Assembly (NCBI RefSeq): GCF_033446685.1
Contig: NZ_JAWQLY010000005.1
Location: 62,001-126,000, forward strand
Source of the DNA: Modicisalibacter sp033446685
Lineage (GTDB): Bacteria > Pseudomonadota > Gammaproteobacteria > Pseudomonadales > Halomonadaceae
Reading direction: 5' to 3'
DNA length: 64,000 nt
A program made the position numbers and the translations under genes. The notes beneath the pieces were generated by a model. That model did no database searches and was not told the origin of the DNA. It saw only the letters and a list, made by a program, of their open reading frames with translations. Of this stretch, positions 1 through 6,757 are shown piece by piece (position 1 is the stretch's first letter; the number at the start of each line of letters is the position of its first letter).

Positions 1-594
1 GAAGTCCGGCAGCATGTCGATCGAGTAGAACACGCCTCCCAGGTAGGTCAGCGGCGTCAGCACGAAGATCGGCACGATCGAGATGTCGTCGAACTTGTGT
101 GCCAGCAACGCGTTGACGAAGCCGCCGATGGAAAACAGCGCGGCGGTCATGATCACCACGCCGAGCGTCACCAGCGGATGATGGATCGTCAGATCCGTGA
201 AGAAGAACGAGACAGCGGTAACGATCACCCCTACGCCCAGCCCGCGCGCCATACCGCCAAGCACGAAGCCGGCGAGGATCACCCAGTTGGGCATCGGCGA
301 GACCATCATCTCCTCGATCGAGCGCTGAAACTTATTGGAGAAGAACGAGGACGCGACGTTGGAATAGCTGTTGGTGATCACCGACATCATGATCAGCCCC
401 GGGACGATGTACGCCATGTAGCTGAAACCGTCCATCTCGCCGATGCGCGAGCCGATCAGGTTGCCGAAGATAATGAAATACATGGTCATGGTGATCGACG
501 GCGGCAGCAGCGTCTGCGGCCAGATGCGCGTGAAACGGCGCACCTCCTTGACCACCAGCGTCCACAGCGAGACCAAAATCTGACGGGGGTTCAT
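1..594 (-). CDS. ABC-2 type transporter permease, YadH-like (partial, runs off left edge)
   Basis: About 198 N-terminal codons are visible, starting at an ATG at 594 that overlaps the stop of the upstream ATPase gene in an ATGA arrangement. The translation starts MNPRQILVSLWTLVVKEVRR and has several hydrophobic segments, including one around TMYFIIFGNLIGSRIGEMD, typical of the ABC2_membrane family. It resembles E. coli YadH, the membrane partner of YadG. The coupled start and matching partner indicate an inner-membrane exporter complex. The substrate is not predictable. The C-terminus lies outside the window. Confidence 0.85.
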   Translation of the reverse strand, partial: MNPRQILVSLWTLVVKEVRRFTRIWPQTLLPPSITMTMYFIIFGNLIGSRIGEMDGFSYMAYIVPGLIMMSVITNSYSNVASSFFSNKFQRSIEEMMVSPMPNWVILAGFVLGGMARGLGVGVIVTAVSFFFTDLTIHHPLVTLGVVIMTAALFSIGGFVNALLAHKFDDISIVPIFVLTPLTYLGGVFYSIDMLPDF

Positions 595-1559
595 TTAGCG
601 ACCTCCTCGCTGGCGGCCTTGGCCGGACGCGGCGTGGCGTTGTCATGTTCGACCATCGACACGAACAGCTCCTCGAGCCGGTTGGCCCGGTTGCGCATCG
701 AGACGACCTCGATGCCCTGAGCCGTGAGCTGCGTGAAGGCGTCATTGAGGCGCTGCCCCTTGTACAGACCGAGCGACAGCTGCGAGGCCTCGACCCGTTC
801 GATCTCGAAGCCCTCGAGGGTCGGTGCGGCGTCGATCGGCCGCGCCAGATCAAGCAGGAAGGTTTCGGTATCGAGTTCGGTCAATAGGTCGCGTACCGAG
901 GTGTTCTTGACGATCTCGCCATTGTTGATGATGGCGATGTTGCGGCACAGGCTTTCGGCCTCTTCGAGGTAATGCGTGGTGAGAATGATGGTGGTGCCCT
1001 CCTCGCGGTTGATCCGCCGCATGTATTCCCACATGCTGCGCCGCAACTCGATATCCACGCCGGCCGTGGGCTCGTCGAGGATCAACAGGCGCGGACGGTG
1101 GATCAGTGCGCGGGCGATCATCAGGCGGCGCTTCATGCCTCCGGAGAGCATGCGCGCCGGGCCATTGCGCTTGTCCCACAGTCCCAGATCCTTGAGCAGC
1201 TGATCGCAACGCGGCTTGGCCTCGCGTAGCGGCATCCCGTAATAGCCGGCCTGGGCGAGGATGATGTCCTCGACCTTCTCGAACTGTGAGAAATTGAACT
1301 CTTGCGGCACCACCCCCAGGTGATACTTGGCCTTGGCGAAGTCGCGATCGATATCGATCCCGTAGATCGAGACCTTGCCGGCCGTCTTCTGCACCAACGA
1401 GCAGACGATTCCCAGGGTGGTGGACTTGCCCGCCCCGTTAGGCCCGAGCAATGCGAAGAAGTCGCCCTCGGGAACGTCCAGATCGATTCCCTTCAGGGCA
1501 TGAAAACCATTGCCGTAGACTTTCGTGAGTCCACGGATGGAAAGTGCAGGTTCCACCAT
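591..1559 (-). CDS. ABC transporter ATP-binding protein, YadG-like
   Basis: This 322-residue ATPase powers the exporter whose permease follows it with a 4-bp overlap. Walker A (GPNGAGKST) is at residues 39-47, the ABC signature LSGGMKRR at 138-145, Walker B (LLILDEP) at 158-164, and the H-loop (LTTHYLEEA) near 195. The length is close to E. coli YadG (308 residues), with a longer C-terminal tail after the nucleotide-binding domain. The N-terminus reads MVEPALSIRGLTKVYGNG, as in YadG/NodI/CcmA-type exporters. It acts at the cytoplasmic face. Export of a hydrophobic or envelope compound is a family-level guess. Confidence 0.93.
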   Translation of the reverse strand: MVEPALSIRGLTKVYGNGFHALKGIDLDVPEGDFFALLGPNGAGKSTTLGIVCSLVQKTAGKVSIYGIDIDRDFAKAKYHLGVVPQEFNFSQFEKVEDIILAQAGYYGMPLREAKPRCDQLLKDLGLWDKRNGPARMLSGGMKRRLMIARALIHRPRLLILDEPTAGVDIELRRSMWEYMRRINREEGTTIILTTHYLEEAESLCRNIAIINNGEIVKNTSVRDLLTELDTETFLLDLARPIDAAPTLEGFEIERVEASQLSLGLYKGQRLNDAFTQLTAQGIEVVSMRNRANRLEELFVSMVEHDNATPRPAKAASEEVAK

Positions 1560-1718
1560 CGAACGCCCCTGTCGTCAGTCAATCGTCGAGCACGCCTAAC
1601 CATTAGCGTGACAAAGAAGTACTACATGAGGTCGCCGCAGCGAAAATCAACAGCGCGCATGCCGCAACCGGGTTAGGCAAGCGCCGATACCACTGCAGCC
1701 ATGAAAAACAGGAAGGAT

Positions 1719-1780
1719 TGGAGCAAGAACGAGGTCGACTGGGCTGGCATTCCAGCTCGCGACCCTGGCCGCTGCAATCT
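1719..1780 (-). pseudogene. Defective tRNA-Gly 3' half, third copy
   Basis: On the minus strand this ends with an encoded TCCA tail and retains a T-stem GCGAG/CTCGT, but the acceptor 3' strand is mutated (TCTTGC instead of TTCCCGC). The T-loop is replaced by an insertion containing the hairpin GCTGG-AATG-CCAGC. No matching 5' acceptor, D arm or anticodon arm is present. It is the last element of the third Glu-Gly-remnant repeat and is the most diverged copy. Confidence 0.7.
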
Positions 1781-1794
1781 ATAAAACGAAAAAC

Positions 1795-1869
1795 TGGAGC
1801 GGGAAAGGAGATTCGAACTCCCGACCCTCGCCTTGGCAAGGCGATGCTCTACCACTGAGCTATTCCCGC
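1795..1869 (-). tRNA. tRNA-Gly(GCC), copy 3
   Basis: A 75-nt cloverleaf with encoded CCA. The acceptor stem is GCGGGAA/TTCCCGC, the anticodon loop is TTGCCAA (anticodon GCC), and the T-arm is GGGAG-TTCGAAT-CTCCT. It is separated by 26 nt from the preceding tRNA-Glu and belongs to the Glu-Gly operon transcribed leftward. Confidence 0.97.
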
Positions 1870-1895
1870 TTGAAGAGGACTGCTTGGCAAGTAAG

Positions 1896-1971
1896 TGGCG
1901 TCCCATAGGGGGTTCGAACCCCTGTTACCGCCGTGAAAGGGCGGTGTCCTGGACCACTAGACGAATGGGAC
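1896..1971 (-). tRNA. tRNA-Glu(TTC), copy 3
   Basis: A 76-nt tRNA with encoded CCA. The acceptor stem is GTCCCAT/ATGGGAC, the anticodon is TTC within CTTTCAC, and the T-loop is canonical TTCGAAC. The sequence matches the copy at 2455-2530. Only 3 nt separate its 5' end from the CCA-encoding end of the preceding defective tRNA-Gly copy. Confidence 0.97.
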
Positions 1972-1974
1972 GCA

Positions 1975-2031
1975 TGGAGCGGGAAAGGAGATTCGATCGG
2001 ACCGGCGCACCGGCTCGCGACCCTCGTCGCC
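1975..2031 (-). pseudogene. Defective tRNA-Gly 3' half, second copy
   Basis: The last 22 nt, including CCA, are identical to the functional tRNA-Gly at 2051-2125. The T-loop is then interrupted by an insertion with the hairpin CCGG-TGCG-CCGG, followed by GCGAG and GGGTC of the T-stem and variable region. The 5' half of a tRNA is missing. The stem differs from the other two copies by a T-A to C-G pair exchange. The T-stem is mispaired here (GCGAG with CTCCT), because the 3' side has the form found in its neighbour tRNA-Gly. Confidence 0.72.
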
Positions 2032-2050
2032 TACCCACTAAATCAATGCT

Positions 2051-2125
2051 TGGAGCGGGAAAGGAGATTCGAACTCCCGACCCTCGCCTTGGCAAGGCGA
2101 TGCTCTACCACTGAGCTATTCCCGC
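2051..2125 (-). tRNA. tRNA-Gly(GCC), copy 2
   Basis: A 75-nt tRNA identical in its recognisable parts to the copy at 1795-1869: GCGGGAA acceptor, GCC anticodon, GGGAG/CTCCT T-stem, encoded CCA. It lies 47 nt downstream of the tRNA-Glu at 2173-2248 in the direction of transcription. Confidence 0.97.
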
Positions 2126-2172
2126 AAAGCAACTTGCTTGCAGCAGTATATGATATGCCGCTTGACCGGAGA

Positions 2173-2248
2173 TGGCGTCCCGTAGGGGGTTCGAACCCCT
2201 GTTACTGCCGTGAAAGGGCAGTGTCCTAGGCCACTAGACGAACGGGAC
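2173..2248 (-). tRNA. tRNA-Glu(TTC), copy 2 (sequence variant)
   Basis: A 76-nt tRNA-Glu with anticodon TTC and encoded CCA. It differs from the other two Glu copies in paired positions: the acceptor stem is GTCCCGT/ACGGGAC instead of GTCCCAT/ATGGGAC, and the anticodon stem is CTGCC/GGCAG instead of CCGCC/GGCGG. All stems stay paired, so it is expected to be functional. Confidence 0.96.
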
Positions 2249-2262
2249 ACATTAGCGAACGC

Positions 2263-2325
2263 TGGAGCGGGAAACGAGATCGACTGGGCTGGCACACCAG
2301 CTCGCGACCCTGTCGCCTTGGCTCC
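2263..2325 (-). pseudogene. Defective tRNA-Gly 3' half, first copy
   Basis: On the minus strand this carries the 3' acceptor strand TTCCCGC, the discriminator and CCA, and a T-stem GCGAG/CTCGT. The T-loop is replaced by an insertion with the hairpin GCTGG-TGTG-CCAGC. A GCCAAGGCGA stretch recalling the tRNA-Gly anticodon arm remains, but the 5' acceptor and D arm are gone. Its T-stem variant (CTCGT) matches the functional tRNA-Gly of the same repeat unit at 2343-2417. Confidence 0.72.
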
Positions 2326-2342
2326 TTAGTCGCAGCAAAAAC

Positions 2343-2417
2343 TGGAGCGGGAAACGAGATTCGAACTCGCGACCCTCGCCTTGGCAAGGCGATGCTCTAC
2401 CACTGAGCTATTCCCGC
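2343..2417 (-). tRNA. tRNA-Gly(GCC), copy 1 (T-stem variant)
   Basis: A 75-nt tRNA with anticodon GCC and encoded CCA. Its T-stem is GCGAG/CTCGT, compared with GGGAG/CTCCT in the other two copies: a compensated pair swap, so the cloverleaf is intact. It lies 37 nt downstream of the first tRNA-Glu of the operon. Confidence 0.97.
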
Positions 2418-2454
2418 ACTGTTTTTTCACCGACTCCGAACACCTGCGAGGAAG

Positions 2455-2530
2455 TGGCGTCCCATAGGGGGTTCGAACCCCTGTTACCGCCGTGAAAGGG
2501 CGGTGTCCTGGACCACTAGACGAATGGGAC
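2455..2530 (-). tRNA. tRNA-Glu(TTC), copy 1
   Basis: The first gene of the tRNA operon: 76 nt, acceptor GTCCCAT/ATGGGAC, anticodon TTC, encoded CCA. It starts about 22 nt downstream of the predicted transcription start of the promoter at 2559-2587. Confidence 0.97.
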
Positions 2531-2558
2531 GCATGCCTGCCTCGTCGAGGTGGCGCGT

Positions 2559-2587
2559 ATATTAATTAGCCCGCCCGGGGGTGTCAA
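2559..2587 (-). promoter_or_regulatory. sigma70 promoter of the tRNA-Glu/Gly operon
   Basis: On the minus strand a perfect -35 box TTGACA (2582-2587) is followed after exactly 17 nt by the -10 box TAATAT (2559-2564), one mismatch from consensus. The discriminator just downstream reads ACGCGCC, GC-rich as in stringently controlled stable-RNA promoters. Transcription would start near 2552 and enter the first tRNA-Glu. Confidence 0.88.
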
Positions 2588-2712
2588 GCCGCCGTCGCGC
2601 AATGGGGCGACTATGCTGTAATTCGACGAAACCGGTCGCGAGGCTGGCATATCTAGCCCCGTCTGTTGTCTCATGATGATCGGAACATCGGATACCGCGC
2701 TAGGAGGAAGGC

Positions 2713-3114
2713 ATGCGCAACAAACTGCAGAAAAGCGACGCCGAATGGCGCCAGCAACTGACCCAGGAACAATACCGGGTGATGCGCGAAAAAGGCACCG
2801 AGCCGCCGTTCAGTGGCGATCATGAGGTCAGCGACCAACAGGGCATCTACCACTGTGTCTGCTGTGGCGCGGCACTGTTCGAGAACGAACACAAGTTCGA
2901 TTCCGGTTGCGGCTGGCCGAGCTTCGACCGCCCGCTCGGCAAGGGCTCGGTCGAGGAGCATTTCGACGAGTCCCACGGCATGCGCCGCACCGAAGTCGTC
3001 TGCTCGCATTGCGACGCTCACCTGGGTCACGTCTTTCCCGATGGCCCGCCGCAGACCACCGGGCAGCGCTATTGCATCAATTCGGTGGCGTTGGACTTCC
3101 ACCCTGACGAGTGA
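2713..3114 (+). CDS. msrB: Peptide-methionine (R)-S-oxide reductase MsrB
   Basis: A 133-residue enzyme that reduces the R epimer of methionine sulfoxide in proteins, using thioredoxin. The zinc-binding cysteine pairs are C48/C51 and C97/C100. The resolving cysteine is in SGCGWPS (C66) and the catalytic cysteine in RYCIN (C121). There is no signal peptide, so it is cytoplasmic. An AGGAGG ribosome-binding site lies just before the ATG. It stands alone between the tRNA operon and rbgA, far from msrA at 44.9 kb. Confidence 0.97.
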   Translation: MRNKLQKSDAEWRQQLTQEQYRVMREKGTEPPFSGDHEVSDQQGIYHCVCCGAALFENEHKFDSGCGWPSFDRPLGKGSVEEHFDESHGMRRTEVVCSHCDAHLGHVFPDGPPQTTGQRYCINSVALDFHPDE

Positions 3115-3124
3115 TCCCCCGTAA

Positions 3125-3195
3125 GGCGCCCTCCCCGGGCGCCCGCTTATCGTTCTCTGCCTGCGGCGCCTTGGCGACTCGCCCGTTTCGGCGAG
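3125..3195 (+). terminator. Two hairpins downstream of msrB, likely terminator region
   Basis: The first hairpin is GGCGCCC-TCCCC-GGGCGCC (3125-3143) with no T tract. The second is CTCGCC-CGTTTC-GGCGAG (3178-3195), followed by CCCCTTTCT. Together they probably end msrB transcription before rbgA at 3285. Neither is a textbook terminator. Confidence 0.45.
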
Positions 3196-3284
3196 CCCCT
3201 TTCTAGATCCGGCCGACAAGCCAGGTCTGGTAAGATAGGCGCCGATTTAATTTCATCGCATAGAACACTGCATAGGGGACGACA

Positions 3285-4232
3285 ATGCTCGGCTGGTATC
3301 CGGGACACATGAACAAGGCGCGCCGCCAGATCAAGGAGGCGCTGCCCGAGATCGACGTGGTGCTCGAGGTGCTCGACGCCCGCCTGCCCTACTCCAGCGC
3401 CAATCCCATGCTCGCCGAACTCACCGAGCACAAACCGGTACTCAAGATTCTCTCGCGGGCCGACCTGGCCGACCCGACACGCACCGCCGAGTGGGTCGAA
3501 TACTTCGACGCCCTGCCGGACACGCGCGCCTTGGCGGTCACCACGACCCAGGCCCGCGAACTCAAGCGCATCCCCTCGCTATGTCATGAACTGGCCGGCC
3601 AGGTGCGCGCCGACCGCGACGTGCGCGTGATGGTCATGGGCATTCCCAACGTCGGCAAGTCGACCCTGATCAACGGGCTTGCCGGTCGCAAGATCGCCAA
3701 GACCGGCAACGAGCCGGCGGTTACCAAGCGCCAGCAGCGCATCCGCATCGAGGGACGCATCGCCCTGATCGATACCCCCGGGGTGCTGTGGCCGAAGATC
3801 GAGAACCAAGCCAGTGCCTATCGCCTGGCCGCCAGCGGCGCGATACGCGACACCGCGATCGACTACCTGGAGGTCGCGGTGATCACCGCCGCCGAGCTGG
3901 CCAAACGTTACCCCGACGCCCTGAGCGCTCGCTTCAAGCTCAAGGCACTGCCGAGCTACGCGCCCGATCCCCAGGCGGCCACCGTCGAGGTCGATGGCGG
4001 GCCGGCACTCGACCTTATGGCGCTGGCCGGGTACGACGGCCAGGCCATCGTCAAGGCAATTGCCGGCAAGCGTGGCGGTCTACGAGCCGGCGGCGAAGTC
4101 GACATGCATCGCGGCGCCGAGGTGTTGCTGCACGAGTTGCGTGACGGCAAGCTCGGCCGGGTGACGCTGGAAACTCCCGCCGATATCGTCGCAGCGGGCG
4201 CCGAAACGCCCGTCGAAGACACCCCTTCCTGA
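3285..4232 (+). CDS. rbgA: Ribosome biogenesis GTPase RbgA/YlqF
   Basis: A 315-residue circularly permuted GTPase of the YlqF/RbgA family, which acts in late assembly of the large ribosomal subunit. The motif order is permuted as expected: DARLP near 31-35, the G4 position at 57-60, then G1 GIPNVGKST (119-127) and G3 DTPG (163-166), followed by a C-terminal helical domain. The N-terminal GWYPGHMNKARRQI block is typical. The G4 motif reads SRAD instead of the usual NKxD, which may alter guanine contacts or may be a lineage form. It follows msrB by 170 nt. Confidence 0.92.
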   Translation: MLGWYPGHMNKARRQIKEALPEIDVVLEVLDARLPYSSANPMLAELTEHKPVLKILSRADLADPTRTAEWVEYFDALPDTRALAVTTTQARELKRIPSLCHELAGQVRADRDVRVMVMGIPNVGKSTLINGLAGRKIAKTGNEPAVTKRQQRIRIEGRIALIDTPGVLWPKIENQASAYRLAASGAIRDTAIDYLEVAVITAAELAKRYPDALSARFKLKALPSYAPDPQAATVEVDGGPALDLMALAGYDGQAIVKAIAGKRGGLRAGGEVDMHRGAEVLLHELRDGKLGRVTLETPADIVAAGAETPVEDTPS

Positions 4233-4402
4233 CCCGGCCCAGGCGCGGCTCGAGAGCTAGGTTCGCAGGCGCTTTTGCCGATCAGCGCGGCGGGTTATGC
4301 TGGGCTGCGCCCGGTGCCGACAGGCCCACCGGACGATGCCCGAGAATCCGACATTCGCCCCGCAACTGGTCACCCCGCGCTCCAGTCGCCAACGGACACT
4401 CC

Positions 4403-5638
4403 ATGGACACGACCCTCAAACCGATCCGCAAATCGCACAAGCTCGACAACGTCTGTTACGACATCCGCGGCCCGGTCCTCGATCATGCCAAGCGGCTCGA
4501 GGACGAAGGCCAGCGCATCCTCAAGCTCAACATCGGCAACCCCGCGCCGTTTGGCTTCGAGGCCCCCGAGGAGATCCTCCAGGACGTGATGCGCAACCTG
4601 CCCACCGCTCAGGGCTACTGCGATTCCAAGGGGCTGTACTCGGCGCGCAAGGCGATCATGCAGGAGTGTCAGCGCAAGGCCATACCCGGCGTCGGCATCG
4701 AGGACATCTTCGTCGGCAACGGCGTCTCCGAATTGATCGTGATGGCCATGCAGGCGCTGCTCAACGATGGCGACGAGGTGCTGATACCGGCCCCCGACTA
4801 TCCGCTCTGGACCGCCGCCGCCAACCTGTCCGGCGGCCGCCCGGTCCACTACCTGTGCGACGAGCAGGCCGACTGGGCGCCGGACCTGGCCGATCTGCGC
4901 GACAAGATCACCAGCCATACCCGCGCCTTGGTACTGATCAACCCCAACAACCCCACCGGTGCGGTCTACCCGCCCGAGGTGGTCAAGGAGCTATTGGCCA
5001 TCGCCCGCCAGCACGACCTGGTGGTGTTCTCCGACGAGATCTACGACAAGATCCTCTACGACGACGCGGAACACGTCTCGACCGGCGCGCTGGCCAGCGA
5101 CGAGCAACTGGTGGTGACTATGAACGGCCTGTCCAAGAGCTATCGCTGCGCCGGCTTCCGTTCGGGCTGGATGATCCTTTCCGGGGGGCTGGGCAAGCAG
5201 CGCGCCGCGGACTTCATCCAGGGTCTCAACATGCTCGCCTCGATGCGCCTGTGCGCCAACGTGCCGGCCCAGCACGCCATCCAGACCGCACTCGGCGGCT
5301 ACCAGTCGATCAACGACCTGGTGTTGCCCGGCGGACGGCTGCGCGCGCAGCGCGACATCACCTACGAGAAGCTCAACGCCATTCCCGGGGTTTCCTGCAC
5401 CAAGCCCAAGGGCGCGCTGTATGCCTTCCCGCGGCTCGACCCGAAGGTGTTCAACATCCAGGACGACGAGAAACTGGTCCTCGACCTGCTGCTGCAGGAA
5501 AAGATCCTGCTCGTGCAGGGCACGGCTTTCAACTGGCCCGACCCGGACCATGTGCGCATCGTCACCCTGCCCTGGGCGGAACAGCTGGACGACGCCCTGG
5601 AGCGGTTCGCGCGCTTTCTGAGCCGCTATCGGCAGTAA
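4403..5638 (+). CDS. alaA: Alanine/glutamate-pyruvate aminotransferase AlaA
   Basis: A 411-residue fold-type I aminotransferase that makes alanine from pyruvate and glutamate. NPNNPTG (180-186), DEIYD (211-215) and the PLP-binding lysine in NGLSKSYRCAG (K245) are visible, with RSGW further on. Length and sequence match E. coli AlaA (YfbQ, 405 residues). The ATG at 4403 lies just before the conserved RKSHKLDNVCYDIRGP block. It is a single gene between rbgA and htpX. Confidence 0.93.
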   Translation: MDTTLKPIRKSHKLDNVCYDIRGPVLDHAKRLEDEGQRILKLNIGNPAPFGFEAPEEILQDVMRNLPTAQGYCDSKGLYSARKAIMQECQRKAIPGVGIEDIFVGNGVSELIVMAMQALLNDGDEVLIPAPDYPLWTAAANLSGGRPVHYLCDEQADWAPDLADLRDKITSHTRALVLINPNNPTGAVYPPEVVKELLAIARQHDLVVFSDEIYDKILYDDAEHVSTGALASDEQLVVTMNGLSKSYRCAGFRSGWMILSGGLGKQRAADFIQGLNMLASMRLCANVPAQHAIQTALGGYQSINDLVLPGGRLRAQRDITYEKLNAIPGVSCTKPKGALYAFPRLDPKVFNIQDDEKLVLDLLLQEKILLVQGTAFNWPDPDHVRIVTLPWAEQLDDALERFARFLSRYRQ

Positions 5639-5680
5639 GCGTCTTGGACACGACGACCGTGCAATAACATTCGTCGGGCG

Positions 5681-5709
5681 CTTGAAACCCGGGCGCCCGC
5701 GACCAATCT
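5681..5709 (+). promoter_or_regulatory. Candidate sigma32 heat-shock promoter of htpX
   Basis: CTTGAAA (5681-5687) matches the sigma32 -35 consensus exactly. ACCAATCT (5702-5709), at a 14-nt spacing, matches the CCCCATNT -10 consensus at 5 of 7 defined positions. It lies about 55 nt before the htpX start. htpX is a known heat-shock gene in E. coli, which supports the call. Confidence 0.7.
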
Positions 5710-5764
5710 AACCAGTCAATAACATCCCGAAACACCCGATCCCCGACTGCTGAGGATTCGCCCC

Positions 5765-6664
5765 ATGATGCGTATCATCCTGTTCCTGGCCACCAACCTG
5801 GCGGTGGTGCTGGTGGCCAGCATTACCCTGCGCCTGCTCGGCGTCGAGCCCTACCTCAACGCCAACGGGCTGAACATGAACAGCCTGCTGGTCTTCTGCT
5901 TCGTGTTCGGCATGGCCGGCTCGCTGATCTCGCTACTGCTGTCGAAGAAGATGGCCAAGATGAGCACCCGCGCCCACGTCATCGGCCAGCCGCGCAATGC
6001 CGACGAGCGCTGGCTGCTCGACACCGTCGCCGAGCTGGCCCGTGACGCCGGTATCAAGATGCCCGAGGTGGCGATATTCCCGGCCCAGCAGTCCAACGCC
6101 TTCGCCACCGGCTGGAAGAGGGACGATGCGCTGGTTGCGGTGTCCGAAGGGCTGCTCGCGCGGATGCGTCCGGAAGAGATCCGCGCCGTGCTCGCGCACG
6201 AGATCGGCCACGTGGCCAATGGCGACATGGTCACCCTGGCGCTGATCCAGGGCGTGCTCAACACCTTCGTGATGTTCTTCGCGCGGGTCGTCGCCCAACT
6301 GGTCGATAGCTTCCTGCGCCGCGACGACAACGGCGGGCTGGGATTCATGGGCTATTTCGTGGTGGTCATCGTCGCCGAGATCGTCTTCGGCCTGGCCGCC
6401 TCGATCATCGTCGCCTGGTTCTCGCGCTTCCGCGAATACCGTGCCGACGCCGCCGGCGCCAAGCTGGCCGGCAGCGGCGCGATGATCAATGCCCTGGCCC
6501 GGCTCAAGGCGGAAACCCAGTTGCCCGACCAGATGCCCGAAACGCTGACCGCCTTCGCCATCACCACCGGACAGACCCGCAAGCTCATGGAACGCCTGTT
6601 CGCCAGTCACCCGCCGCTCGACGACCGTATCCGGGCACTCAAGGAATCGGCCTACCGCCAGTGA
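5765..6664 (+). CDS. htpX: Membrane-bound zinc metalloprotease HtpX
   Basis: A 299-residue inner-membrane M48 protease that helps clear misfolded membrane proteins alongside FtsH. Two N-terminal transmembrane segments (about 4-24 and 38-58) precede the zinc site HEIGH (145-149). Two more hydrophobic segments follow, then the third-ligand region FREYRADAAG. The N-terminal MMRIILFLATNLAV is close to E. coli HtpX, which also starts with two methionines. A sigma32-like promoter lies upstream. Confidence 0.97.
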   Translation: MMRIILFLATNLAVVLVASITLRLLGVEPYLNANGLNMNSLLVFCFVFGMAGSLISLLLSKKMAKMSTRAHVIGQPRNADERWLLDTVAELARDAGIKMPEVAIFPAQQSNAFATGWKRDDALVAVSEGLLARMRPEEIRAVLAHEIGHVANGDMVTLALIQGVLNTFVMFFARVVAQLVDSFLRRDDNGGLGFMGYFVVVIVAEIVFGLAASIIVAWFSRFREYRADAAGAKLAGSGAMINALARLKAETQLPDQMPETLTAFAITTGQTRKLMERLFASHPPLDDRIRALKESAYRQ

Positions 6665-6704
6665 CAACGAGGCCGCGCTGCCTATAGCGGCCGCCCTGTA
6701 TGAC

Positions 6705-6731
6705 GAAAGCCCCGGCAATGCCGGGGCTTTC
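6705..6731. terminator. Bidirectional terminator between htpX and pdxB
   Basis: A perfect 12-bp stem GAAAGCCCCGGC/GCCGGGGCTTTC with a 3-nt loop, flanked by A residues on one side and T residues on the other. It sits between two convergent genes and can serve both strands. Confidence 0.88.
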
Positions 6732-6757
6732 TCATGGACGCTCAAAATCGCCTTCGT

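Noticed and set aside
1560..1718. A possible terminator for the tRNA operon
   Set aside because: I looked for a stem-loop with a T tract after the last tRNA-Gly remnant but found none convincing.
4297..5667. A 456-codon open frame overlapping alaA in another plus-strand frame
   Set aside because: Arg- and Pro-rich low-complexity translation; alaA has all catalytic motifs and a better start.
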